From the NCBI GenBank assembly GCA_018663485.1, contig JABJQI010000206.1, positions 1 through 13,441 on the forward strand: a stretch of DNA of 13,441 bases. Direction: 5' to 3'. The notes under the pieces were generated by a model that saw only the letters and a list, made by a program, of their open reading frames with translations, was not told the DNA's origin and did not search any database. This stretch comes from Opitutia bacterium. GTDB taxonomy: Bacteria > Verrucomicrobiota > Verrucomicrobiia > Opitutales > Coraliomargaritaceae. Positions 1-9,627 of the stretch are shown here, piece by piece. Numbering within the stretch: the first letter of the stretch is position 1; each line of letters begins with the position of its first letter. The position numbers and the translations under genes were made by a program.

Positions 1-12
1 CGACACGCTCAG

Positions 13-603
13 TTACTGAGAGCAGCAGCCACCATCAGCCTTTGGCTCTTCAGAGCTGCAGCATTCGCTTTCGCCCTTTGGCTCGTCATTGCAGCAACCG
101 CCTTCATTGTCACTACCGCCGCCACCGCAGCATCCACCACCTTGGTGAATGTGGCCCTGTGCGATCTCTTCTTCAGTCGCCGCGCGAACTTCTTGGATCG
201 TCACGTTGAAGTTGAGGTGCTTGCCCGCGAGCGGGTGATTGCCGTCGACAGTGACATCGTCGTCTTCGACTTTAACCACACGAACAGAGACAGGGCCTTG
301 ATCGGTGTTGGCTTGAAACTGCATACCAGCTTGGAGGTCCTCGACACCTTGAAAACGCTCCTTCGGTACGACTTGCTCCAATGCGGGATTTACCTCGCCA
401 TAGCCATTGGCTGGATCGACGCGCACTTCTGCAGTCTCACCAACGAGCTTACCTGCGAGGGCAGCTTCGAGGCCGGGAATGATGTTACGATGACCGTGGA
501 GATAGACCATTGGTTGTCCCGGCTGGGACTGATCTATCAAAGTTCCTTCATCATCTTTAAGGGCGTAGTCCATTGCGACTACTGTGCCATCTGCGATTTG
601 CAT
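13..603 (-). CDS. slyD: SlyD-like FKBP-type peptidyl-prolyl cis-trans isomerase with Cys-rich metal-binding tail
   Basis: A 196-residue cytoplasmic protein that should catalyse prolyl cis-trans isomerisation, act as a chaperone and bind metal. The FKBP half is seen at residues 1-70 (VAMDYALKDDEG, then IIPGLEAAL at 41-49 and NGYGE at 66-70). The SlyD-specific insert-in-flap domain covers about 75-125, and the diagnostic segment DGNHPLAGKHLNF lies at 120-132. The tail holds HIH at 151-153 and four Cys-Cys pairs at 158-159, 170-171, 181-182 and 193-194, spaced 11-12 residues apart in a Gly/Glu/Ser/Lys-rich linker. In studied SlyD proteins such tails bind Ni or Zn and help hydrogenase maturation; that role is not shown here, since no hydrogenase or urease genes are near. 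The ATG start is well placed for the FKBP fold but has no Shine-Dalgarno motif. The gene diverges from glnD. The family call is secure; the metal is unknown. Confidence 0.93.
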   Translation of the reverse strand: MQIADGTVVAMDYALKDDEGTLIDQSQPGQPMVYLHGHRNIIPGLEAALAGKLVGETAEVRVDPANGYGEVNPALEQVVPKERFQGVEDLQAGMQFQANTDQGPVSVRVVKVEDDDVTVDGNHPLAGKHLNFNVTIQEVRAATEEEIAQGHIHQGGGCCGGGGSDNEGGCCNDEPKGESECCSSEEPKADGGCCSQ

Positions 604-829
604 AATCTGTAATATTTGTGGTTTCTGCGCGATTGCGAAGCTGTACGAGAAGTTAATATCCGCGTGCCGTCAAAAAGAAAGGGGACATATTTTTGCCAAA
701 CGATTCACCCCATCTTACCGACTTCAAGTACTTCGGCCAGCAAACTCACTTGACGAACGCACCAAAAATGGGGTTTCTATGCAGTCGCACGCACGCACAC
801 ACTTTTGACGCTTACCTGCTTTTTCGGCT
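604..829. promoter_or_regulatory. Divergent slyD/glnD intergenic region
   Basis: These 226 bases separate two divergent genes and must hold both promoters. On the + strand a TTGACG hexamer at 750-755 could be a -35 element for glnD, but the facing -10 candidate (TTCTAT, 775-780) is poor. On the - strand a TTGACG-like hexamer is present near 667-672 without a good -10. A short GCAC/ACAC-rich stretch sits at 787-802. No convincing operator was found. Promoter positions are inferred only from gene orientation. Confidence 0.35.
672..697 (+). repeat. Possible REP-like element end (GGGGACATATTTTTG)
   Basis: An A-rich run is followed by GGGGACATATTTTTGCC. Short sequences of the AAAGGGGACA(N)ATTT type are often scattered in bacterial genomes and linked to Y1 (REP-associated) transposases. 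Only one copy is visible here, with no inverted partner and no transposase in the window, so this is a resemblance and not an identification. Confidence 0.2.
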
Positions 830-3628
830 ATGCCTATTCAAGACAATCCTCTGTTCCGACGCCTCCATAAGCATGCGCAAAAGCGTCTGGTGTTTGATCC
901 TGGCGTTTCACGAAGCAAGCAATTGCCGGCGTACAAGCGCTACATCGAATTAGAGAATGAGATGCTCAAGCGCTACCACCAGAAAGGCGAGTCTGGCCTA
1001 GAAGTCTGCCAAGCGCGTGCTGCAATGGCTGATGTGGTGATCGAAAACCTGTTTCTCGCAGCCCTCGATCTGTATACCACCGAGCACGGCGCATTGCCCT
1101 GCAAAATGGCGGTGCTTGCCACAGGCGGCTATGGGCGCCAAGAGCTAAACCCACACAGCGACATCGACATTATGTTTCTCTACCCCGAAAAGATTTCGGG
1201 CAAGCACTTTGCCAAGTTCCAGGAAGTACTCGCCGAAGAGATCCTCTATCCACTCTGGGACTTAGGCTGGAAAGTCGGGCACGCCTCACGCAACGCCAAG
1301 GAAGCCATCGAGGAAGCGAAGAACGAAATTCAGTCGAAAAACGCGATCCTTGAATCACGCATCATCTGCGGCTCCGACCCACTTTACCTCGACATGCAGA
1401 AACGCTTCGCCAGTTACTGCAAAAAGGAGCAATCCAAGGCCTACATCCAGCAACGCCTTGCCGACGAGCGCGGGCGTCACGAGAAGTTTGGTAACACTGT
1501 CTATTTACAAGAACCCGACATCAAAAACGGCGTCGGGGGCCTGCGCGATTATCAGAACATCCTGTGGATGGCCAATATCAAGTTCGGCTATGGCTCCTTT
1601 AAAGAAATCAACAAAGCAAAACTGTTGCGCCAGCACTTGCGCGACGAAATGGAAGCTGCTTACGATTTCCTCCTACGCACACGGACTGAACTACACTTGC
1701 AAAATCGACGTCCGACGGACAAGCTTGACCTTGAGCAGCAAGCAACGATTGCCGCAGGCCTTGGCTACCCGCAGGAAGATATGTTCGAGCGTGTTGAAGC
1801 GTTCATGAAGGACTACTACACCGCCGCGCGCACGATCTACCATACCAGCGAGCTGCTCAAAGAACGGCTCGCGCTCTCCAGCGAAGATGACGCACGCAGC
1901 TCGGGCAGCATTACCTTTCGCGAAGCCCTGCGCGCCCACCAACATCTACCCCTCAAACGCGTCGATGGCTTCGTCTTGCAGGACAAGGTGCTGTCGCCAG
2001 AGCAAAAATCAGTCTTTACCGAAGACCCCTTACGCCTGATCCGAGTCTTTCACTTAATGCAACAGTTCGGAGCTAAACTACACCCCGACCTGAAGTTTCG
2101 CATCTCTCGCTCACTGCCATTGATTGACCATGAGATGATTAATCACCCTTCAGCCGCAAAAAGCTTTTGCTCAATCCTTAGGAATCCTGGCGAAGTCTAT
2201 CCGATCCTGAAACTGATGCATGAACTTGGCGTGCTCGGACGCTATTTGCCCGAGTTTGGCCAACTCACTTGCATGGTTCAGCATGAATACTACCATCGCT
2301 ACACTGCGGATGAGCATGTCTTGCGCACGATCAAACATCTCGATGCTGTCTTCCAAAAAAACACTACCGTCGACACTAGCTACGAAACCGCTCTACGTAA
2401 AAATGACGACCCACTGCTGCTCTACCTGATTCTTTTACTACACGACATCGGCAAGGCTGAAGGCGTTAAAGGTCACGATGTCAATGGCGTCCGCATCGCT
2501 CAACCAATCCTCACACGCTTCGACGTCAGCGACGAACAGCAGGAGCAAATCCTATTCATCATCCGCCATCACTTAGCCATGTCCCGTATCTGGCAGCGTT
2601 TTGATCTGGATGATCCTAAGACCGCAAGCGCTTTTGCTGAGTTCATCCAAGACCCAGAGAAACTGCGCTTCCTATATGTTCATACCTACTGCGATGCCCG
2701 CGGCACCGCGCCGACTCTCTGGAACGACTATAAAGACATCATGCATCGGACCCTGTATCAGCGGACTCTGGAACAATTCGAAAACAGAGACGTCGTTGAA
2801 CAGAAGCGTAAAAACCTCAAAGAGAGTCGCCACCAACAGATGCTCGAACGCGAAATCGAAGGCCTCGCTAAGGATGAGATCGAGGCTCACTTCGATCGCT
2901 TACCTGAGCGCTATTTAATCAATACTAAACCCAGTGAAATCGAGCTCCATCTGCGCATGGTCAACCAATTGCTCGCTCAAATTCAACAAGCAGATCCAAC
3001 TGGCACACTCGCCCCCATCATTGACTGGAGTAACGACATCGACCTCAATATAACTGTCGTCAATATTGTTACGTGGGATCGCGCCGGGCTCTTCTACAAA
3101 CTAGCAGGCGCACTTACTTTGGCTGGCGTAAATATCGTCAGTACCAAGGCGATCTCTCGCTCCGACAATATTACGATCGACACTTTTTACATCATGGATG
3201 TGGAAGGTGGAACCGTTTCCAACGAAAAGGCGCACGGTATTTTCAAAACACACATCGAAGATGCCCTCATGCATGGCCGCCGTCTCACCAGCGAAATTGA
3301 GCGTATGGAAGCCAAGGTAAAAAGTCAGAAGAAGAAGTTGCGCGGCATTCTTCCCGCTCCGATTCCACCAACGCTCGACATTTACCATGAGCCTGCGCTC
3401 AACCACACCATCATTGAAGTTCAGGCGGAAGACAGGATCGGTCTCTTATACGGGCTCGCTCGACATATTTATTCCAGAGGGTTCGACATTAGCTTCGCAC
3501 GAATTGCCACAGAGCGTGGCCTCGCGATCGACACCTTCTATATTGATAAAATTAATCGCCAAGAGCCAATCAGCGCCAAAAACTTGTCAGAATTACGCGT
3601 AAAATTAAATGCGATCATCCACGAATAG
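830..3628 (+). CDS. glnD: Bifunctional PII uridylyltransferase / uridylyl-removing enzyme
   Basis: A 932-residue cytoplasmic sensor of glutamine that adds UMP to, or removes it from, the PII protein (GlnB/GlnK), passing nitrogen status to glutamine synthetase and transcription. All GlnD domains are present in order. The nucleotidyltransferase motif GGYGRQELNPHSDIDIMFLY is at 99-118, with metal ligands D111 and D113. A central GlnD-type region with GGLRD follows, then an HD hydrolase domain with LLHDIGKAEG containing H538 and D539. Two C-terminal ACT domains lie at about 737-810 (ITVVNIVTWDRAGLFYKLAGAL) and 858-932 (IIEVQAEDRIGLLYGLARHI); these are the glutamine-binding modules. Escherichia coli GlnD is 890 residues, so this is full length. 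The ATG at 830 is the first good start; no Shine-Dalgarno motif precedes it. The kinase gene follows after 30 nt, probably in one transcript. No PII or glutamine synthetase gene lies in the window. Confidence 0.97.
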   Translation: MPIQDNPLFRRLHKHAQKRLVFDPGVSRSKQLPAYKRYIELENEMLKRYHQKGESGLEVCQARAAMADVVIENLFLAALDLYTTEHGALPCKMAVLATGGYGRQELNPHSDIDIMFLYPEKISGKHFAKFQEVLAEEILYPLWDLGWKVGHASRNAKEAIEEAKNEIQSKNAILESRIICGSDPLYLDMQKRFASYCKKEQSKAYIQQRLADERGRHEKFGNTVYLQEPDIKNGVGGLRDYQNILWMANIKFGYGSFKEINKAKLLRQHLRDEMEAAYDFLLRTRTELHLQNRRPTDKLDLEQQATIAAGLGYPQEDMFERVEAFMKDYYTAARTIYHTSELLKERLALSSEDDARSSGSITFREALRAHQHLPLKRVDGFVLQDKVLSPEQKSVFTEDPLRLIRVFHLMQQFGAKLHPDLKFRISRSLPLIDHEMINHPSAAKSFCSILRNPGEVYPILKLMHELGVLGRYLPEFGQLTCMVQHEYYHRYTADEHVLRTIKHLDAVFQKNTTVDTSYETALRKNDDPLLLYLILLLHDIGKAEGVKGHDVNGVRIAQPILTRFDVSDEQQEQILFIIRHHLAMSRIWQRFDLDDPKTASAFAEFIQDPEKLRFLYVHTYCDARGTAPTLWNDYKDIMHRTLYQRTLEQFENRDVVEQKRKNLKESRHQQMLEREIEGLAKDEIEAHFDRLPERYLINTKPSEIELHLRMVNQLLAQIQQADPTGTLAPIIDWSNDIDLNITVVNIVTWDRAGLFYKLAGALTLAGVNIVSTKAISRSDNITIDTFYIMDVEGGTVSNEKAHGIFKTHIEDALMHGRRLTSEIERMEAKVKSQKKKLRGILPAPIPPTLDIYHEPALNHTIIEVQAEDRIGLLYGLARHIYSRGFDISFARIATERGLAIDTFYIDKINRQEPISAKNLSELRVKLNAIIHE

Positions 3629-3658
3629 ACACTCTCGACCGTCGAACCAATCATCACG

Positions 3659-5350
<1,692 letters not shown>

Positions 5351-5351
5351 T

Positions 5352-5765
5352 TTGAAAGTAGCACGTCACACCATCTGGCCTGTTGCACTGGCCTTAGCTA
5401 TCTTCATGGCATCTGGTAGCAAAGATCTCGCCGCGCCCAACCTCGGCTTCGACTTCTCCTACGACAAGCTCGCACACCTGCTCGTCTTCGGCCTACTCGC
5501 CACAGCAGTGCTGCGCATCCCAGGCATTTTCAACGGCGGTTGGCAAGGCGTCTGCATTACCATCGCCCTGACCTCACTTTTCGCTGCATTTGATGAATAT
5601 CGGCAATCCTTCACCCCTGGTCGATACGTCGAGCTGGACGACTGGATAGCCGACAGCCTCGGTGCAATCATCGCCACCATCGTGTATTACAAATGGCACT
5701 ACTATCGACGCACCTTGGAGTGGATCTGCTTTAGACCTAAATCTAGCATTGCTGAAAACGCGTGA
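5352..5765 (+). CDS. VanZ-like integral membrane protein
   Basis: A small membrane protein of 137 residues when started at the TTG at 5352, one base after the kinase stop, which implies translational coupling. About four membrane segments are seen (roughly 7-20, 40-56, 64-80, 98-113). VanZ-family signatures are clear: DKLAHLLVFGLL at 38-49, and DEYRQSFTPGRYVELDDWIADSLGA at 81-105 matching the family pattern DExxQ...pgR...xDxxxNxxGa. The usual Asn of the last motif is replaced (DWIADSLGA in place of DxxANxLGA). VanZ itself gives low-level teicoplanin resistance, but most family members have no known role and resistance should not be assumed. The frame is open upstream to 5076, but that part overlaps the kinase ATPase domain in another frame and shows no VanZ character. 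An ATG at 5280 is an alternative start that would add 24 residues. Family confident, start uncertain. Confidence 0.8.
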   Translation: MKVARHTIWPVALALAIFMASGSKDLAAPNLGFDFSYDKLAHLLVFGLLATAVLRIPGIFNGGWQGVCITIALTSLFAAFDEYRQSFTPGRYVELDDWIADSLGAIIATIVYYKWHYYRRTLEWICFRPKSSIAENA

Positions 5766-5856
5766 GAAGGTGACTTTTACGCGACGATATCTTAGGCAGA
5801 ACTCCAACCTATTCGTCCACCAAGATGCTCCAGCTTCGAACTCCTAAGTTCTGCAA

Positions 5857-6477
5857 TCAATACTTTACTCCGCAGCCATACGGCACAGTAGTCGACTTTT
5901 CAATCGGCTCGCCGGCAATTGCGCTAGTGTAAGCGGCCTTCACATAATTGGTCGCCCTTGCAATGTCCTCAGCCTTGACAGACTTGATACTATCTATCGC
6001 GCCTTGGTAAATCACGATGCCCTCTGGGTTAATCAAAAACATATGCGGCGTGGTGCGAGCGCCATAAGCACGCCCGACTTTGCCATCCATATCCAACAAT
6101 AACGCAGTCGAATGAGCCTCAGTCGCTTTACGCACAGCCTCCACTTGGGCCGCAGTCAAATACCCAGTCTTGCCTGGGGCGGACGATGCAATCTGCAGCC
6201 AGGCCGCACCCGCATTGGTCAACTCTTCTTGCAGCGCCTGCATGTCTCCGTACTCATAATATTTCTCCACGAATGGACAATCGTGCCGCGTCCATTCCAG
6301 TACAACATACTGTCGCTTAAAATCAGATAAACTGCGCTGGAATCCGGTGCTGTCCGATAAAGTAAACGCCGGTGCAGCGCCGCCGGTTTGGACTGCGCCT
6401 TGCAATTTACTAAAGAACACGAACAAGCTTATTGTAAGATATATGAGCAACTTCACCATCTCCTGAACAAGCCTCAT
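5857..6477 (-). CDS. Secreted AhpC/TSA-type redoxin (thioredoxin fold, CPFV motif)
   Basis: A 206-residue thioredoxin-fold protein. Residues 8-28 form a hydrophobic signal segment (VKLLIYLTISLFVFF), so it is probably exported. The redoxin domain starts at AAPAFTLSDSTG (34-45). The active region EWTRHDCPFVEKYY has a single cysteine, C67, with no CxxC, and the cis-proline loop TTP is at 142-144. The C-terminal end PYGCGVKY carries a second cysteine, C202; a conserved tail of this YGCxVKY type is a hallmark of a peroxiredoxin-like family common in Bacteroidota, Planctomycetota and Verrucomicrobiota. C67 and C202 could form a disulfide as in two-Cys peroxidases. Its ATG overlaps the stop of the upstream dsbD gene (ATGA), so the two are translated together and DsbD is the likely electron donor. 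A second ATG at 6459 would remove six residues and is also possible. Substrate unknown. Confidence 0.85.
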   Translation of the reverse strand: MRLVQEMVKLLIYLTISLFVFFSKLQGAVQTGGAAPAFTLSDSTGFQRSLSDFKRQYVVLEWTRHDCPFVEKYYEYGDMQALQEELTNAGAAWLQIASSAPGKTGYLTAAQVEAVRKATEAHSTALLLDMDGKVGRAYGARTTPHMFLINPEGIVIYQGAIDSIKSVKAEDIARATNYVKAAYTSAIAGEPIEKSTTVPYGCGVKY

Positions 6478-8624
6478 TTCAGCATTTTCTCAACCGCCTC
6501 GCGCACTATTCCATTAGTCAAACTTTGCGGCAGCACAGTCACTTCGCCATCCGGCGCATATAGCACATAGAGCGGCACGCCCGATCGGCCAAAGCGCTCC
6601 AGCTCAGCAGTGATGGCCGGATCATAGCGCGTCCAATCCGCTTCCAGAGCAACGACGCCATACTCTCTAAACAAAGCTTCGGTGGCATCCGTGTGCGTCG
6701 CCACTTTCTTGTTCACCTGGCAGATCAGACACCAACTCGCGGTGAAATCGATAAACACCGGCTTACCTGCTGCCAACTCAATCTCCACCCGTTCACGCGA
6801 CCATGGCTCCCACTGCCCATCCTTCGATACGGATGAACCCGCATCAAAATTTTCATACGCGGCTTTGGTTGCGCTGATGGCATAATAGCCCGCAAAAACG
6901 AGCAACACCAAACTGATCACCTGAGCGATCCGCTGCGTGCGCAGTGGCTTCACTGGAACTGACCAACGCCCATAGATCCAAGCCGCGAGGCCAGCTACAA
7001 GCAAGGCGATCAGCAACGCGATCACCGCATCGACACCTCCGAGACGCCCCGCCACCAGCGCAAGAAATACCACCGCCGCCATCAACAGAAAGCCCATAAA
7101 CTGCTTCACCGACTCCATCCACACACCTGGCTTCGGCAAGTAGGCGACCAGTTTCGGGAAGACCGACAAAAACAAAAACGGCGACGCGAGCCCGAGCCCC
7201 ATCACTCCGAAAATCAACAATCCTGTAGCCGCATTGGTCTGCACTGCGATTCCACTGACTGAAGCCACCAGCGGCCCCATGCAAGGCGCACCAACCACCG
7301 CAGCCAACACACCCATACCAAAAGAGCCCAGCGCATCGTTACGCTTCGAGACCTTGGTATCAGCACCGACCAGGCTCGTACCAACCTCGAATACACCCAT
7401 TAAATTCAGCGCAAACAGAAAGAACACCAACGTCAGCAGCACCACAAAGTTGGGGCTCTGCAATTGAAAGCCCCAACCGATGCGCTCACCTACCGCGCGT
7501 AGCGCCAATAACACCCCAGCCAACAGCAAGAAGCTAACCACCACCCCCGCAGTATAGGCACCGCCATGCAATAAAGCCTGCGCCTTTGACTGACCTGAAT
7601 GCTTCAACAAGGAAAACACCTTCAGCGACAACACCGGCAAAACGCAGGGCATCACATTAAGAATCAGTCCTCCGAGGAACGCCAAAAGCAACCAACCCGG
7701 CAGACCGAAATTGAGCAATACTCCCTCAAAGCCTGTGGCAGCTGGCGCCGAGCTCGCCAAGGACTCAGGTCCTACTCCAGCGGCGCCCGCGCCAATCGAC
7801 AGGTTGATCGTCCAGTTGCCCGACTGCGATTGTAAGACGCCCGCAACAGTTGCACTCGGCTCCTGCAACTGTGCCGAGTCGAGCTCTGCCCGCAATTGCA
7901 CCTGCCCCTCGCCGACTGAACTCAAAGTCTGCACGGCACTCGGCTCGATCACGCCCTCCTGATTCGCATAAAAATATAAATCACTCGGGATCGTCGCACC
8001 ACTGCTTTGCTCGATGTTCAACAACAGCTCCTGCCCTTCAAGCACCGCCGACACGCGCCACGGCGCAGTCAATTCTGGCAAGCGCGCACGAGCTGCGCCA
8101 AACGTAGGCGCCTCGGTACTGCTACCCGCTTCAGATCGAACCGGTAACTCAAGGCTCAGGGTCGCATCGCCCGGCATACAAAATTGCTCGCAGACCAACC
8201 ACGAAACCTCCGCTTGAATCAGCATAACCGCGCCTAGTGTCAAATCCTCCGCAACCTCAATCGGCACCATCAGTGTGACCGCATCTTCGTAGCCATAGTT
8301 CATCAGTCCCCCCAACTCGATTCGCTCAGGTGCCGGCCATTGAATTTCTCCAGCACTCAAGCCTGCGGGCAGCTGCCATTCGATCTCCACTGGCAGACCG
8401 CTTGCGCCCGGGTTCTTCCAGTAAAGATGCCAATGTGGCTCCAGCTTAAAATCCAATGCTAGATTAAAGCGTTCGCCTGGCACCACCGCTGTCGTCTCGG
8501 CAATTAACTCAACTGCGACAGCCCCCACGACCTTAGGTGCCGCGCGCAACAGACTGGAAGCAGCCATTAACCAAGCAAACAAAGTAAGGAGTACAACCGG
8601 TGTTTTTATAAAGCGTATGATCAT
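6474..8624 (-). CDS. dsbD: DsbD/ScsB-like membrane thiol:disulfide interchange protein
   Basis: A 716-residue inner-membrane protein that carries electrons from cytoplasmic thioredoxin to periplasmic thiols. An N-terminal signal segment (1-29) leads to a DsbD N-terminal-type periplasmic domain with WHLYWKNPGASGLPVEIEW (65-83) and the redox pair C145/C149 in WLVCEQFCMPG. The CcdA-like membrane domain starts near 310, with NVMPCVLPVLSLK (C327) and GAPCMGPLV (C448) as its two redox cysteines. A C-terminal thioredoxin domain has FTASWCLICQVNKK with C632/C635. All six cysteines are present, so it looks functional. It is longer than Escherichia coli DsbD (565 residues) and closer in layout to ScsB-type proteins. 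The frame is open to a TTG at 8693, but the added 23 residues are not signal-like; the ATG at 8624 directly gives a basic, hydrophobic signal, so it was chosen. The redoxin gene overlaps its 3' end by 4 nt. Confidence 0.92.
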   Translation of the reverse strand: MIIRFIKTPVVLLTLFAWLMAASSLLRAAPKVVGAVAVELIAETTAVVPGERFNLALDFKLEPHWHLYWKNPGASGLPVEIEWQLPAGLSAGEIQWPAPERIELGGLMNYGYEDAVTLMVPIEVAEDLTLGAVMLIQAEVSWLVCEQFCMPGDATLSLELPVRSEAGSSTEAPTFGAARARLPELTAPWRVSAVLEGQELLLNIEQSSGATIPSDLYFYANQEGVIEPSAVQTLSSVGEGQVQLRAELDSAQLQEPSATVAGVLQSQSGNWTINLSIGAGAAGVGPESLASSAPAATGFEGVLLNFGLPGWLLLAFLGGLILNVMPCVLPVLSLKVFSLLKHSGQSKAQALLHGGAYTAGVVVSFLLLAGVLLALRAVGERIGWGFQLQSPNFVVLLTLVFFLFALNLMGVFEVGTSLVGADTKVSKRNDALGSFGMGVLAAVVGAPCMGPLVASVSGIAVQTNAATGLLIFGVMGLGLASPFLFLSVFPKLVAYLPKPGVWMESVKQFMGFLLMAAVVFLALVAGRLGGVDAVIALLIALLVAGLAAWIYGRWSVPVKPLRTQRIAQVISLVLLVFAGYYAISATKAAYENFDAGSSVSKDGQWEPWSRERVEIELAAGKPVFIDFTASWCLICQVNKKVATHTDATEALFREYGVVALEADWTRYDPAITAELERFGRSGVPLYVLYAPDGEVTVLPQSLTNGIVREAVEKMLK

Positions 8625-8999
8625 AACTATCCAACCAGATATGCCAGACCCCGAACTTATTCCAATCACTGTTTTATTAAACAACGCAAACAAGGCAGGC
8701 TAAGTCTGGTTATTATGCCTTTTGGCGCCACGCCGCCGTCTAAACCTACCGCAACCATCCCAACCGGCGTGAGATGTCGCGGCTTAACTGCGAATTCGGA
8801 AACGCGATCCCTTCACCAAAAATAAACAAATACCCCTAGAAAATTCATGCTTCAGTCAGTCCGCTGGCCATGCAGCTACAATTTTTACCTTTGCACCACC
8901 CATGCTTGTTCTTTCACTTGCGCTTTAAGGGTCTGCTCGACAAATCTCGCAGACCACCTTCGCGCTATTCGCACTACATCGCACTTTTATTCCCACATC
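8625..8999. promoter_or_regulatory. Divergent intergenic region between dsbD and the DUF5069 gene
   Basis: These 375 bases lie between divergent genes and should contain the promoters of the dsbD-redoxin operon (-) and of the DUF5069 gene (+). Both flanking frames stay open into it (dsbD to 8693, DUF5069 to 8847), but the extra peptides show no family similarity or sensible signal. I see no strong hairpin, clear promoter pair or RNA gene. Confidence 0.4.
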
Positions 9000-9497
9000 A
9001 TGACAGATCAAGATCTCGGCCCGACCGGCGAAATATGTTTCGACCTCCCCTCTCCTTTTGAAGCACATCCCTGCGGACTGCTCCACTTACCACGCTTTAT
9101 TGCCAAATGCCATAAGCACCTCGCCGGTGAATTGCCTAAGTCCTATCAGAAAAATTTCTGCCGCGGATTTGATCGCTTTCTGTCGATGCACCTCGGCATC
9201 GATCCGAAGCAAGTGCTGGACGCAGTCGAAGCCGCGGCTGACGATGAAATCGCACTCGATTGCCTACTGGGGGAGCTCTTTCCTGACGATCTGAACGCCA
9301 TCGAGTGGAACCGTGAAGTCACCCACAAAGGACAAACTACAATGGGCCGCGAATTCCTCGCCGAATCGCTGACCAACATGGGCCATCCTGAAATGATTGG
9401 CATTGTCGACAGCGTGATGGACATGATCGACTTCGACGAAGGCCGTATTGCAGGCTTCTCCGATGAGCGTCGTAAAGCTTGGGAAGCAGCCCAATAA
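9000..9497 (+). CDS. DUF5069 domain-containing protein
   Basis: A soluble 165-residue protein of the DUF5069 family, whose function is unknown. Recognisable family features are DLPSPFEAHPCGLLHLPRFIAKCHKHLAGELP near the N-terminus (usually ...SPxxxxxGxxxLPRxIDKxRxxLAGxLP), then RGFDRFLSMHLGIDPKQVLDAV (family: LDxxFLxFLGIDxxxLxxxV), followed by a short acidic segment DDEIALDCL and an EWN/H motif. The C-terminal part from about residue 110 (MGREFLAESLTNMGHPEMIGIVDSVMDMIDFDEGR) is helical-looking. No signal peptide or membrane segment is seen. The ATG at 9000 was chosen because family similarity begins right after it; the frame is open to 8847, but that stretch is Cys-rich, unlike the rest, and looks non-coding. 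No Shine-Dalgarno motif. Gene neighbours give no functional clue. Confidence 0.8.
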   Translation: MTDQDLGPTGEICFDLPSPFEAHPCGLLHLPRFIAKCHKHLAGELPKSYQKNFCRGFDRFLSMHLGIDPKQVLDAVEAAADDEIALDCLLGELFPDDLNAIEWNREVTHKGQTTMGREFLAESLTNMGHPEMIGIVDSVMDMIDFDEGRIAGFSDERRKAWEAAQ

Positions 9498-9627
9498 TCG
9501 GCAGACTATTGTTACCACTGTCCTGCAATGCGGGTAAACTAGCAGAGGTAACTGCCAGAGCCTGCTTGCAATGACTCAAATTTAGGTTGACCTTATCGAA
9601 AGCGACTTACATCAAAGACATACTACC

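Noticed and set aside
142..612. Long + strand reading frame opposite slyD (156 codons)
   Set aside because: It is the shadow of slyD on the other strand. Its translation shows no family features, while the slyD frame is unmistakable.
787..802. GCAC/ACAC microsatellite before glnD
   Set aside because: Only 16 bases and imperfect; no sign of a functional repeat.
5796..5854. Inverted repeat GCAGAACT / AGTTCTGC between convergent VanZ-like and redoxin genes
   Set aside because: Arms are 8 bp with a 43-base gap and no T-run on either strand; the smaller GAACT/AGTTC hairpin at 5838-5851 also lacks a T-run. Not a convincing terminator.
8625..8693. TTG start for dsbD at 8693
   Set aside because: The extra 23 residues come before a good signal peptide that starts at the ATG at 8624, and they carry no signal character.
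8847..8999. Upstream extension of the DUF5069 frame
   Set aside because: The peptide is Cys-rich, unlike the rest of the protein and unlike family members; the ATG at 9000 fits the family start.
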